Shown here piece by piece: positions 7,748 through 15,529 of a stretch of DNA of 64,000 nt (position 1 is the first letter of the stretch; each line of letters starts with the position of its first letter). The position numbers and the translations under genes are program-made. The stretch comes from Deferribacteraceae bacterium UBA6799 (GTDB lineage Bacteria; Chrysiogenota; Deferribacteres; Deferribacterales; Geovibrionaceae). The stretch is taken from the NCBI GenBank assembly GCA_002452335.1, contig DKFJ01000007.1, forward strand, positions 209,573 through 273,572, written 5' to 3'. Under the pieces are notes generated by a model. The model was not told the DNA's origin, searched no databases, and saw nothing but the letters and a program-made list of their open reading frames with translations.

Positions 7748-8932
7748 ATGTTCAGCAAAAAGATCAGCTATTCATCGTTTATTTTCATCATTATTTTCCT
7801 AACCAGCATAGCGGCTCCGGTAAACCAGTTCAAGGTTCCACCGGTTATGCCTGTTTTAATGTCCGAATTCGACCTGTCTCTGGCCTCAGCCGGAATGCTG
7901 ATGTCGGTCTTCGCTCTGGTGGGCATGCTTCTGGCTCTTCCCTCCGGGTGTATGGTACACAGGCTCGGACTGAAAAAATCTGGTATAATTGCTCTCTTCG
8001 CTCTCGGCATAGGCTCCGCCGCAGGGCTGATATCCGGCTCGTCCTCATCTCTCATGCTCAGCAGGATAATAGAGGGCATCGGGATGTGTCTGATATCTGT
8101 GATGGCTCCTGCATCCATCGCCGCATGGTTTCCTCCTGAAAAGAGAGGCCTGCCGATGGGCATATGGGCCACATGGGTTCCGCTCGGCACCATTCTGATG
8201 TTTCTGGTCGCTCCGGCTCTTAACAGCTCTTTCGGCTGGAGATCCATCTGGCTGATCACCGGCATATACACCTTCGCTATACTGATAGCTCTGTCAGTCT
8301 TCTTCCGCACTCCGTCAGGGACAGACGCGAACACATGTCAGAAAGAAGGGCAGATACAGAACGATTCTAACGGCAACCCATATTACAACAGGGATATATG
8401 GCTTCTTGCCGGAGTATTCATGGTGTTTAACATTGCTGTGATATCGATTTGCACATTCATGCCATCATTTCTGGAAAACGTGCGTGATTTCAGCCCTGAA
8501 AAAGCATCTGCGGTCTCTGGTCTGTTTCTGGCGGGAGCGCTGGTAATAGGTCCTGTTACAGGAATAATAGCCAACAGAATAGGTTCCTATAAAAAGATTC
8601 TCTTCATAGGAGTATTCGTCTCAGCAGCCGGAATGTGCCTGCCGTTCATAGTTTCCAGTTCTTTGGTGCCTGTTGTGCTTTTTTTGCTGGGAATGGCGAC
8701 AGGAACAGTCCCCCCTGTAACATTCTCCTCAGCGGCGGAGATAATGAAACTGCCGTCACGGGCAGGCACAGGCATGTCCATAGTCGCTTTCGGTCAATAT
8801 ACAGGAATGTGCATCGGTCCCGCTATGTTCGGTGAAATTGCGGAAAATTTCGGATGGGCCTCCGCCGGATACTCTCTTGTACCGATCATGATGCTCAGCA
8901 GCGCTGTCATATTTCTTATCAGAGTAAAATAA
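7748..8932 (+). CDS. major facilitator superfamily permease
   Basis: This 394-residue protein with about twelve hydrophobic segments is of MFS size. The segment between helices 2 and 3 (GCMVHRLGLKKSG, about residues 67-79) fits the conserved MFS loop. The loop between helices 6 and 7 is hydrophilic (about 190-215). It looks like a member of the anion/cyanate/nitrate-like porters or a generic exporter, but the substrate cannot be told. It is monocistronic, with its own terminator 40 bases downstream. It lies between the molybdoenzyme regulator and the phosphonate regulator and could belong functionally to either, or to neither. Confidence 0.85.
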   Translation: MFSKKISYSSFIFIIIFLTSIAAPVNQFKVPPVMPVLMSEFDLSLASAGMLMSVFALVGMLLALPSGCMVHRLGLKKSGIIALFALGIGSAAGLISGSSSSLMLSRIIEGIGMCLISVMAPASIAAWFPPEKRGLPMGIWATWVPLGTILMFLVAPALNSSFGWRSIWLITGIYTFAILIALSVFFRTPSGTDANTCQKEGQIQNDSNGNPYYNRDIWLLAGVFMVFNIAVISICTFMPSFLENVRDFSPEKASAVSGLFLAGALVIGPVTGIIANRIGSYKKILFIGVFVSAAGMCLPFIVSSSLVPVVLFLLGMATGTVPPVTFSSAAEIMKLPSRAGTGMSIVAFGQYTGMCIGPAMFGEIAENFGWASAGYSLVPIMMLSSAVIFLIRVK

Positions 8933-8970
8933 CTGAATTATACCAAATGGTAAAAGAACAAGAATAAATA

Positions 8971-8996
8971 AAAAAGGCGGTTGCGTGACCGCCTTT
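8971..8996 (+). terminator. rho-independent terminator of MFS gene
   Basis: AAAGGCGGT, a 6-base loop, then ACCGCCTTT. A perfect stem flanked by A and T tracts, so it could work on both strands. Confidence 0.85.
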
Positions 8997-9403
8997 GTAA
9001 AAATAAGGAGGTTATCAAAAAAATGGTTGCTCAGCCTACAGGGATTTCCGGCAAACCTTCTGAGAACGCATTTGGCTATTTTGCGCCAAACGCGAATTTA
9101 TAAACCGCGTAAAATCTCACGTCGAGGCTGAGTCTCTCTGGGTAGATACAGCATTGGTCAGAAAAAATACTTTTCATACCAAACTCAAGCAAAATCAATG
9201 TAAATAAACGAACGTTATGAACCCAAGACAATAATTTCAACTTTTATACCGAAAAGGCGCATAAGGCAACATATTCCGTTCATCTCCCAGACGATTTACC
9301 AGTTTCGATAATATGACCTCACATAAAATTATAAACGACTTAATAGTGTCGTAACATAGCCCGTATAATATGAAAATAATATCTGTAAATAACCGGAACA
9401 AAT
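8997..9403. other. 407-bp intergenic region before the LysR gene
   Basis: It contains a short frame with a strong ribosome site (9023-9103, listed separately) and a TACAGGGATTTCCGGCAAACCT block resembling one in 7424-7747. An ACGACTTAATAGTGTCGT inverted repeat sits near 9338-9355, about 50 bases before the LysR start. The last resembles a dyad used by LysR proteins for autoregulation. The middle (about 9160-9330) is AT-rich with nothing recognisable. Confidence 0.45.
9023..9103 (+). CDS. candidate 26-residue small protein
   Basis: An open frame MVAQPTGISGKPSENAF... ending in PNANL starts at an ATG with AAGGAGG eleven bases upstream, directly after the MFS terminator. It is rich in Gly/Pro/Asn, is not hydrophobic and has no cysteine. 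I recognise no family. It may be translated, or the ribosome site may be fortuitous. Confidence 0.25.
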   Translation: MVAQPTGISGKPSENAFGYFAPNANL

Positions 9404-10312
9404 ATGAATTTTACTCTTAAACAGCTCCAGATTTTTACCGCTGTTGTAAAATCAGGAAGCACGCTCGCCGCCTCTGAGGCTCTCAACATTTCTCAGCCCG
9501 CAGTCAGTCTGGCTATATCTGAGCTGGAATCTGGGCTTGGCACTCCCATATTTGACAGATGGAAAAAAAGAATGATACTGAACGAGCGCGGAAGAGCGCT
9601 GGTTCCGGCGGCGAGACTTCTTCTGGCAAACGCAGAGGAGGTTGATATCCTCTTCAGCGGCAGCCAGAGGTTTCTGGGCAATCTGCGCATAGGCGCCAGC
9701 GCCACTCTGGCAGGATATGTTGTGCCGGAACTGATAGCCGACTTCGCCGCAGAACATCCGGCTATCAAGATAGACGTGGTGTGCAGCAACAAAAGCGGGA
9801 TTATATCAAAAATAGAGGACTGGGAGCTGGACATAGGGTTCATAGCCGGAAGAAGCAGCAGCCAGAACATATATAACCGCCCGTATCTGACGGATGAGCT
9901 GTGTATATTCGCCAGCTCGTCTCATCCGCTGACTAATAAAGAGACCGTAACCATGGAAGATCTGGCGCAGAGCAGCTGGATAATGCGGGAAGGCGGCTCG
10001 GGAACAAAAGAAGTCTTCATGAACTCTCTCCCCTTCGGCATGGGACAGTTGAACGTAACTATGGTGAGTGATAATCTGGAGCTGATAAAATGCGCCGTGG
10101 CTCAATCTGCCTCTCTTGGATGCGTATCGTTAAACGCTCTCTCGAAAGACGTGAACAGCGGACACCTGAAGATCCTTCACACCCCATATCTGAATCTGAA
10201 AAGGGAATATTACATAATCATGCACAAACAGCGCAGAAAAAGCTCTCTTCTGAATGTATTTATTGATTTTATAGACAATTTCATTCCGCAAAAACAGCAG
10301 ACGCTCCCCTGA
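9404..10312 (+). CDS. LysR-family transcriptional regulator, likely of phosphonate genes
   Basis: A 302-residue LysR protein: N-terminal winged helix (residues 1-60, TLKQLQIFTAVVKSGSTLAASEALNISQPAVS) and a two-lobed periplasmic-binding-protein-like effector domain (about 90-290, CysB/CbbR style). It lies tail to tail with the phn operon, 21 bases between stops. LysR regulators control phosphonoacetate hydrolase genes in other bacteria, so this protein is a reasonable inducer-responsive regulator for the neighbouring operon. No binding site was traced at the phnD promoter. An inverted repeat 50 bases upstream of its own start may be an autoregulatory site. Confidence 0.88.
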   Translation: MNFTLKQLQIFTAVVKSGSTLAASEALNISQPAVSLAISELESGLGTPIFDRWKKRMILNERGRALVPAARLLLANAEEVDILFSGSQRFLGNLRIGASATLAGYVVPELIADFAAEHPAIKIDVVCSNKSGIISKIEDWELDIGFIAGRSSSQNIYNRPYLTDELCIFASSSHPLTNKETVTMEDLAQSSWIMREGGSGTKEVFMNSLPFGMGQLNVTMVSDNLELIKCAVAQSASLGCVSLNALSKDVNSGHLKILHTPYLNLKREYYIIMHKQRRKSSLLNVFIDFIDNFIPQKQQTLP

Positions 10313-10333
10313 CATAGAGGAGCGCCTGAATAA

Positions 10334-11455
10334 CTATCTGTACAGATGTCTGGTAAGATCCAGATTGTATCTGAAAAAGCTCTCTTCCGGCAGTTCACCT
10401 TTATAGTTCCAGATTATCAGCGGAAGCCTCATCTCATAGAGCGATCCGTGCGCTCTGTAGGTCTCCGGCAGATATTCGTGGGCGTTGTCCATCTCGCCGA
10501 ACATCGTGTGCTTGTCACCGGTAACTATCAGATCTCCAATGTGCTCCGGAGGCAGATTAAACATCTCCGCCGCCTCTTCCCGGAGATAAACATCATCCAC
10601 GCCAGGGAGTTCCTTCAAAAAACCTGCCACGTTATATATATTCGCAGTATCTTTCAGCCAGACCCAGGAACATCCTGTGAAGTTACGGTGATGTTTTATA
10701 TAATAATCTCTCTCCGGAGACAGCACGAACAGCGGGTTCATTCCGTTCTCCATGAGCACACGCATCAGATCCCAGCTCTGCTGTTTATAGTTCATCCCGT
10801 GATCGGCGGTGAAGAAAAAAGCCGTATCGGGCACGCTGTCAGCCGCTCTGCCGATGATGGTATCCAGCCTGTTCAGATGTTCTTTCGACTCATCTTTTTC
10901 AGGTCCCCACGCATGCATAGGGTAGTCTGTGATATGCACATATATAAGCCCGATGTCCTCTCTCTCTCTCAGTATAGTTTCAGCTGTCTCCCACAGCCAG
11001 TAATTGATCTCTCTGGAATAGATATCGCCCGGCTGTCCGTATTTTGCTATCACGTCATCATCTGCCGACTCGGCGGCTATGCCTATCTCCACGTCTTTAT
11101 AAAAGAGTTCCAGAGTCTTCTTCTTAGATGTGAGGAGAGCGGATTTCACGCCTTTCTCTTTCGCTCTGGTAAATATGGTGGGACTGGTTATCATATTGGC
11201 GGAGTTCATATACTCCGGCTCATTCTTTATTCTGTTAAAATATGAATTAGCGCTGATGCCGTGTTCTGTCGGCCATGCGCCGCACGCTATAGAAACATTA
11301 TTCACATTGGTAACACTGGGAAAAACCCCGGAAACCTCTCTGAACAGTCCCTCTTTTGCCATGCGTTTAAGGTTCGGCATCTCTGTCTGTTCCAGATATT
11401 CCATGTCGAACCCGTCCATCATTGCTATCACTATCCTCTGACAGTTATTGTTCAT
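10334..11455 (-). CDS. phosphonoacetate hydrolase-like enzyme (alkaline phosphatase superfamily), copy 2
   Basis: This 373-residue metal-dependent hydrolase of the nucleotide pyrophosphatase/phosphodiesterase branch has metal-binding Asp14 (MMDGFD) and the nucleophile region PSVTNVNN with Thr49. Further on are TDYPMHAWGP and TADHGMN, the metal-site aspartate/histidine motifs. The PSxTNxNNxSIxxGxxPxxHGI pattern is that of phosphonoacetate hydrolase (PhnA), which splits phosphonoacetate to acetate and phosphate using two zinc ions. The ATG at 11455 is preferred over the TTG at 11458 because AGGAG is eight bases away. It follows its paralogue by three bases and ends the phn operon. Substrate divergence between the two copies is likely but not provable here. 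Confidence 0.8.
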   Translation of the reverse strand: MNNNCQRIVIAMMDGFDMEYLEQTEMPNLKRMAKEGLFREVSGVFPSVTNVNNVSIACGAWPTEHGISANSYFNRIKNEPEYMNSANMITSPTIFTRAKEKGVKSALLTSKKKTLELFYKDVEIGIAAESADDDVIAKYGQPGDIYSREINYWLWETAETILREREDIGLIYVHITDYPMHAWGPEKDESKEHLNRLDTIIGRAADSVPDTAFFFTADHGMNYKQQSWDLMRVLMENGMNPLFVLSPERDYYIKHHRNFTGCSWVWLKDTANIYNVAGFLKELPGVDDVYLREEAAEMFNLPPEHIGDLIVTGDKHTMFGEMDNAHEYLPETYRAHGSLYEMRLPLIIWNYKGELPEESFFRYNLDLTRHLYR

Positions 11456-11458
11456 CAA

Positions 11459-12583
11459 TTATTCTCCTTTGTCCCCAAACAGATATTTTGTCAGGTCCAG
11501 ATTATAGTTAATTTCGTTGTATTTTATCCCGCAGGTGTCAGTGTTATATATCATCAGAGGTATATCCAGCTCATACAAAGAGCCGTGGCTTCTGTATCCT
11601 TTCGGCAGGTCAACGCACTCTTTTGACAGATCACCGAAAACAGTATCCTTATCCGGCAAAACCACCAGATCTCCTATTCTGGATGCCATGAGACTGTATC
11701 TGACAGCGGCCGTCTCTCTGTCCAGAACAGATTCGACACCCTCCAGACTCATCAGAATATCTTTGACTATGCCGATATCGCTCTCTCTGTTCAAATAGAC
11801 GTATGATACCCCGCCGAAGCCTCCGTGGTGCTTCAGCAGCCTGTCGGCAACGGGAGAGACGGCATATCTGATATCCAGACCTCTCGCCCCGCAAGCTTTC
11901 GCCAGGTCCCAGCATCTGATCTTGCCGTTCATACCGTGATCCGCTGTAATCACTATAGAATATTCAGGAGCCGCTTTATGAAACTCACCGATCAGCCTGT
12001 CTATCATATTCATATGTTCCAGCGATTCAGGATCCTCCGGCGCCCACATGTGCATGGGATAGTCTGTTGTGTGCACATAGATCAGTTCCAGATCTTTATC
12101 GGATGCCGCCATTTTGGCTGCTGTTTCTATCAGCCAGTAGTTGATCTCTGATGAATACATAGGTGGCGGTGTTCCGAATTCTCTGCAAACAGCCTCATCG
12201 GGTTCTTCCGCCGCTATGGCTATTGTCGCTTTATGTCCTATTATCTTCGCCGTCTTTGATTTGCATGTCAGCAGTGCAGACTTCCCGCCTTGACCGCCTC
12301 TCATCTCGAATATTGTCGGCGACTGAAGGAACGAAGGATCTTCCAGAAAAAAAGCTCTGCCGGCTTTCTGGTCGAAGTAACAGTTGGTAGTGACACCGTG
12401 ACTCTCCGGCCATGCCCCGCACGCTATGGAGATGTTATTGGCATTGGTCAGGGACGGAAAGATAGCGCTGCCTTTTTTAAAAAAACCTGTCTCCGCCATC
12501 TTTTTCATTACAGGCATTTCAGATGCCGTATAATAGGCATAATCAAAGCCATCTATCATAAATACAGCAGTTTTTTGTCTCAT
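11459..12583 (-). CDS. phnA: phosphonoacetate hydrolase-like enzyme, copy 1
   Basis: A 374-residue paralogue of the next gene with the same motif order: Asp11 in MIDGFD, nucleophile Thr46 in PSLTNANN, then IACGAWPESHG, TTDYPMHMWAP and TADHGMN. The two proteins are almost equal in length and align throughout by eye, so they arose by tandem duplication. GAGG lies six bases before the ATG. It follows the permease gene by 11 bases, in an operon that imports phosphonates. A cytoplasmic phosphonoester/phosphonoacetate hydrolase acting on the imported compound is therefore the best reading. Simple phosphodiesterase activity is the alternative. Confidence 0.82.
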   Translation of the reverse strand: MRQKTAVFMIDGFDYAYYTASEMPVMKKMAETGFFKKGSAIFPSLTNANNISIACGAWPESHGVTTNCYFDQKAGRAFFLEDPSFLQSPTIFEMRGGQGGKSALLTCKSKTAKIIGHKATIAIAAEEPDEAVCREFGTPPPMYSSEINYWLIETAAKMAASDKDLELIYVHTTDYPMHMWAPEDPESLEHMNMIDRLIGEFHKAAPEYSIVITADHGMNGKIRCWDLAKACGARGLDIRYAVSPVADRLLKHHGGFGGVSYVYLNRESDIGIVKDILMSLEGVESVLDRETAAVRYSLMASRIGDLVVLPDKDTVFGDLSKECVDLPKGYRSHGSLYELDIPLMIYNTDTCGIKYNEINYNLDLTKYLFGDKGE

Positions 12584-12594
12584 ATCTTACCTCG

Positions 12595-13395
12595 TTACAT
12601 TATCTCTCGTCTGGCATACATGCTGAACTGCTCCACAGCCACCACCAGCAGAAATATGCCGATGATAATGGTGGACGCCTCCTGATACAGGAACATATCC
12701 ATCGCCACCTTCAGCTCTATGCCGATACCGCCGGCACCCACCAGACCAAGCACCACAGAAGACCGCACCGCTTTTTCCAGTGCATACAGAGAAGTATTCA
12801 CAAAAGAAGGCAGAACAGCCGGAACCACAGCAGACATCACTATATGCAAACGTCTGGCACCCATACTCTGCAAGGCCTCCTCTGGTCCTTTGTCCACTTC
12901 CTCCATCGCCTCAGCGAAAAAACGCCCGCAGAAGCCCACAGTGTCCACTATGATAGTCAGAGTCCCGGCAAAGGGTCCAAGCCCCACTGAAGCCACGAAT
13001 ATTACCGCCCATACCAGATCAGGAACAGAACGGCAGAAAGCTATCACAAACCTGGAGGCGTAATAGATTGAGATATGCGGCGTGTTGCGTCTGGATGCCA
13101 GAACAGATAGAAAGAAACTGATAATTATTCCTATCACCGCCCCCACGAACGCCATCTGAAAAGTCTGAAACATAGCTGTCGATATATATGAAAGCCTGTG
13201 TATGTCAGGAGGAAACATCTCTCCCAGAATACGCCCCATATTCGGACAGCCGCTGACCAGCTTAGACGGTGAAAAACCGCTCCCGCTGAAAGAGTACAGA
13301 AAAAAGACACCGATGATCACATACATCACGAATTTCCAAGCGGCTATCATCTTAAAACGTTTAGGCAGAGCATTATGCTCATCTGTATATTTCAT
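12595..13395 (-). CDS. phnE: phosphonate ABC transporter permease
   Basis: This 266-residue inner-membrane permease of the PhnE family has about six hydrophobic segments and the binding-protein-dependent transport motif (about residues 160-195, FFAEAMEEVDKGPEEALQSMGA), where it contacts the ATPase. The ATG at 13395 (MKYTDEHN) is chosen over an upstream ATG at 13440 because GGGAG is correctly spaced and the longer frame would overlap phnC by 62 bases. With this start the overlap is 17 bases. It works with phnC and phnD as the phosphonate importer. Confidence 0.92.
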   Translation of the reverse strand: MKYTDEHNALPKRFKMIAAWKFVMYVIIGVFFLYSFSGSGFSPSKLVSGCPNMGRILGEMFPPDIHRLSYISTAMFQTFQMAFVGAVIGIIISFFLSVLASRRNTPHISIYYASRFVIAFCRSVPDLVWAVIFVASVGLGPFAGTLTIIVDTVGFCGRFFAEAMEEVDKGPEEALQSMGARRLHIVMSAVVPAVLPSFVNTSLYALEKAVRSSVVLGLVGAGGIGIELKVAMDMFLYQEASTIIIGIFLLVVAVEQFSMYARREIM

Positions 13396-14161
13396 TAAGA
13401 TCTCCCTTGGAAAATTTCCTGCTGACCCCATCCAGAACAACCCGTCCGCCGCTCATGCCAATCAGCCTGTCTGAATAATCCAGTGCGTGATCAAGATCGT
13501 GTGAAACATAGAGAAGAGTCAGTTTCTCCTCCCTGTTCAGCCTGATGAAAAGCTCCATGACCTCCCGCCCCACTTTCGGGTCGAGGCTTGCCACAGGCTC
13601 ATCCGCAATGATAAAATCGGGACGCTGCATCAGCGCTCTGGCAATCGCCACCCTCTGCGATTCACCGCCGCTGAGGCAATCCGCCCGGCTTTCCGCCAGA
13701 TGCGGCAGTCCTACCTTTTCCAGGCATATCATCGCCTCTCTGCGCACTCTGTCCGGCGCTGTGTAGTGTCTGTATGTACGCATACTTCCCTCACGCCACA
13801 CAGCTCCGTGTATCACGTTAGTCAGAACAGAAAGTCTGGGTACAAGGTTGTGCTTCTGAAAAACCAGCCCTATCCTCGAACGCAGTGACCTCAGCTGGGG
13901 CTTATTCAGGCTGGACACATTCTGTCTCAGAAAGATTATCTCACCGTTATCCGGCTCTATGAGCCTCATACAGCACCTCAGCAGTGTTGACTTTCCGCTG
14001 CCGTTCCCACCTATCAGAGCGACAGCCTCGCCGCATCTGATCTGCATTGAAACATCAGACAGAACAGCTCCTCTGCCCTTAAAAGATTTATTTAGAGATG
14101 ACACGCTCAGACGGATTTCCTCCGGTGTATCATCGACTGATCCTGTTTCATTGAGTGACAT
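13379..14161 (-). CDS. phnC: phosphonate ABC transporter ATP-binding protein
   Basis: A 260-residue ABC ATPase of the PhnC type: Walker A GGNGSGKST, Q-loop FQKHNLV, signature CLSGGESQR, Walker B FIIADEPVASLDP and switch His in YVSHDL. The start at 14161 (MSLNETGS) follows GGAG by seven bases. The open frame extends upstream through an intercistronic terminator hairpin, so the longer form is unlikely. It energises import of phosphonates through PhnE. It is overlapped at its 3' end by phnE, suggesting coupled translation. Confidence 0.92.
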   Translation of the reverse strand: MSLNETGSVDDTPEEIRLSVSSLNKSFKGRGAVLSDVSMQIRCGEAVALIGGNGSGKSTLLRCCMRLIEPDNGEIIFLRQNVSSLNKPQLRSLRSRIGLVFQKHNLVPRLSVLTNVIHGAVWREGSMRTYRHYTAPDRVRREAMICLEKVGLPHLAESRADCLSGGESQRVAIARALMQRPDFIIADEPVASLDPKVGREVMELFIRLNREEKLTLLYVSHDLDHALDYSDRLIGMSGGRVVLDGVSRKFSKGDLNEIYR

Positions 14162-14173
14162 TTTACTCTCCGG

Positions 14174-14215
14174 TAAAAAAAAGACCCGGGGACAGCCGAT
14201 GCGCCCCCGGGACAA
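14174..14215 (-). terminator. intercistronic terminator between phnD and phnC
   Basis: On the minus strand CCCGGGG...CCCCGGG with an 12-14 base loop is followed by a run of seven T. Located right after the phnD stop, it should reduce read-through so that binding protein is made in excess over the membrane components. Confidence 0.85.
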
Positions 14216-14226
14216 AAATATCGTTA

Positions 14227-15117
14227 TTATTCGGGGAACTGAGAAAACTTTGTATACCCTGCTGTGCGGTACATTGAACGCACATAGTTGTAGTCTGCGT
14301 CTTTTATTTCGGGAATGAATTTCATACCCTCATACTTTTTGTTGTCTGATCCCACCAGAATAGCCGCTACAAACTCTGCGGATGATTTGCTGAAAGCCGT
14401 TTTCATCTTTTTTACCAGATTTTTATCCACATGTTTGCCAGCCAGAAGAACATCGTTAGGAAGATCGGGTCCACGGGCGATCACTTTAAAAGCGCCCGGC
14501 TCGAAATCCTTCTCCTTTCCTCTGAGCTTATTGAATTTATCCGTTGTCATTCCCCATGCCTGAACATCTCTCTGTTTCAGCGCCTGCCAGCCCAGATCTA
14601 TGCTGGTATGAAGAATCTGAAGATCTTTGAGAGGGTTGAGACCGTTGTCAGCCACTATCTGAATAGGAGCCAGATGTTTTGATGTTGAACCCACGGGTCC
14701 TATTGCCATCTTTTTACCTTTCAGGTCTTTTATGTTGTTGATGCCGCTGTCTGCCATCACAATGATAGAGCAGAAATAGTCAGGTCTTGAGAGACCAACC
14801 ACGGGCACTGCGTCAGACAGAGTTCTGAAAACAACGTATTCTGAAGGACCTGTCAGAACAAAGTCGATGTTCTTAGATCTCATGGCCTCCACTGCCGCCG
14901 TGCGGTTGGGAACGGGATAAAGCTCGATATCGACACCCATTTTTTTTGAGAGCAGATCTTTGAACGCTCCGAACTCTCTCTGAAGCATCTCTAACCCTTC
15001 GATGTCTGTGACAGCGAATCGCAGTGTTTTCTGCCCGGCCGTGGCAGGCATGGCGCAGGTGAATATCGCCGCCGCGAAAAGCAGGGCAGAAGCGATGTTT
15101 CTGATCATTTTCTTCAT
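14227..15117 (-). CDS. phnD: phosphonate ABC transporter periplasmic binding protein
   Basis: A 296-residue PhnD-type solute-binding protein with an N-terminal signal peptide (MKKMIRNIASALLFAAAIF, cleavage probably after ATA near residue 28). It has the family motifs DFVLTGPSEYV and KGKKMAIGPVGSTSKH, the latter forming the phosphonate pocket. The ATG at 15117 has AGGAGG six bases upstream, so the longer frame starting at 15147 is not needed. First gene of the operon phnD-phnC-phnE-phnA-phnA-like. Phosphite or phosphate-ester binding is also known in this family. Confidence 0.92.
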   Translation of the reverse strand: MKKMIRNIASALLFAAAIFTCAMPATAGQKTLRFAVTDIEGLEMLQREFGAFKDLLSKKMGVDIELYPVPNRTAAVEAMRSKNIDFVLTGPSEYVVFRTLSDAVPVVGLSRPDYFCSIIVMADSGINNIKDLKGKKMAIGPVGSTSKHLAPIQIVADNGLNPLKDLQILHTSIDLGWQALKQRDVQAWGMTTDKFNKLRGKEKDFEPGAFKVIARGPDLPNDVLLAGKHVDKNLVKKMKTAFSKSSAEFVAAILVGSDNKKYEGMKFIPEIKDADYNYVRSMYRTAGYTKFSQFPE

Positions 15118-15330
15118 ATAAAGCCTCCTGATGATATTTAGAGTCACATTTTTAACTTTCCTGTTGTGGTGAGTTATAACAAGAGGAGGTAAGAAAACTG
15201 TCAGGCGGAATAAACGCTTTTATAAAAAAACTCTATCCATTTCTGTATTATCTATAAGCATCGCTAATATACTTGATGATCAAACTAAATTTTCCAGCTT
15301 AATTTTTACAGGGGGTTGTGCTGATTTTTT

Positions 15331-15344
15331 TCTGATATATCAGA
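15331..15344. promoter_or_regulatory. palindrome TCTGATATATCAGA in the phnD/tRNA-Gly intergenic region
   Basis: A perfect 14-bp palindrome 10 bases upstream of the tRNA promoter -35 and about 215 bases upstream of phnD. It could be an operator for either transcription unit. No protein can be assigned to it. The remaining 15118-15330 is AT-rich leader/promoter space for phnD with nothing else clear. Confidence 0.3.
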
Positions 15345-15353
15345 TTTTCAGTA

Positions 15354-15381
15354 TTGACATAGTTTAGGAATATGATATATT
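15354..15381 (+). promoter_or_regulatory. sigma-70 promoter of tRNA-Gly
   Basis: TTGACA at 15354-15359 and TATATT at 15376-15381 with 16-base spacing, ending 26 bases before the tRNA. Confidence 0.75.
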
Positions 15382-15388
15382 TTCCATC

Positions 15389-15404
15389 CACCTCAGATGA
15401 GGTG
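15389..15404 (+). other. leader hairpin before tRNA-Gly
   Basis: CACCTCA-GA-TGAGGTG, a perfect 7-bp inverted repeat between the -10 box and the tRNA 5' end, ending three bases before it. It spans the expected transcription start, so it may be a 5' leader stem removed by RNase P. Confidence 0.5.
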
Positions 15405-15407
15405 AAC

Positions 15408-15480
15408 GCGGGTATAGCTCAGTTGGTAGAGCGCGACCTTGCCAAGGTTGAGGTCACCGGTTCGAGTCCGGCTACCCGCT
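15408..15480 (+). tRNA. tRNA-Gly (anticodon GCC)
   Basis: A cloverleaf can be drawn: acceptor GCGGGTA pairs with TACCCGC, D-arm AGCTCAGTTGGTAGAGC, anticodon loop CTTGCCAAG with GCC, T-arm GGTTCGAGTCC, discriminator T. It is 73 nt and CCA is not encoded. Confidence 0.97.
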
Positions 15481-15492
15481 CTTTCATAAAAG

Positions 15493-15525
15493 AGCCTGTC
15501 AGTTAATGACGGGCTTTTTTTATTT
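15493..15525 (+). terminator. terminator after tRNA-Gly
   Basis: AGCCTGTCA, five bases, TGACGGGCT, then seven T. The same stem could also stop transcription coming from the convergent recombinase gene on the minus strand. Confidence 0.85.
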
Positions 15526-15529
15526 ACCT

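Noticed and set aside
13396..13440. Upstream extension of phnE to an earlier ATG
   Set aside because: It would overlap phnC by 62 bases and lacks a ribosome site, while the ATG at 13395 has a good one.
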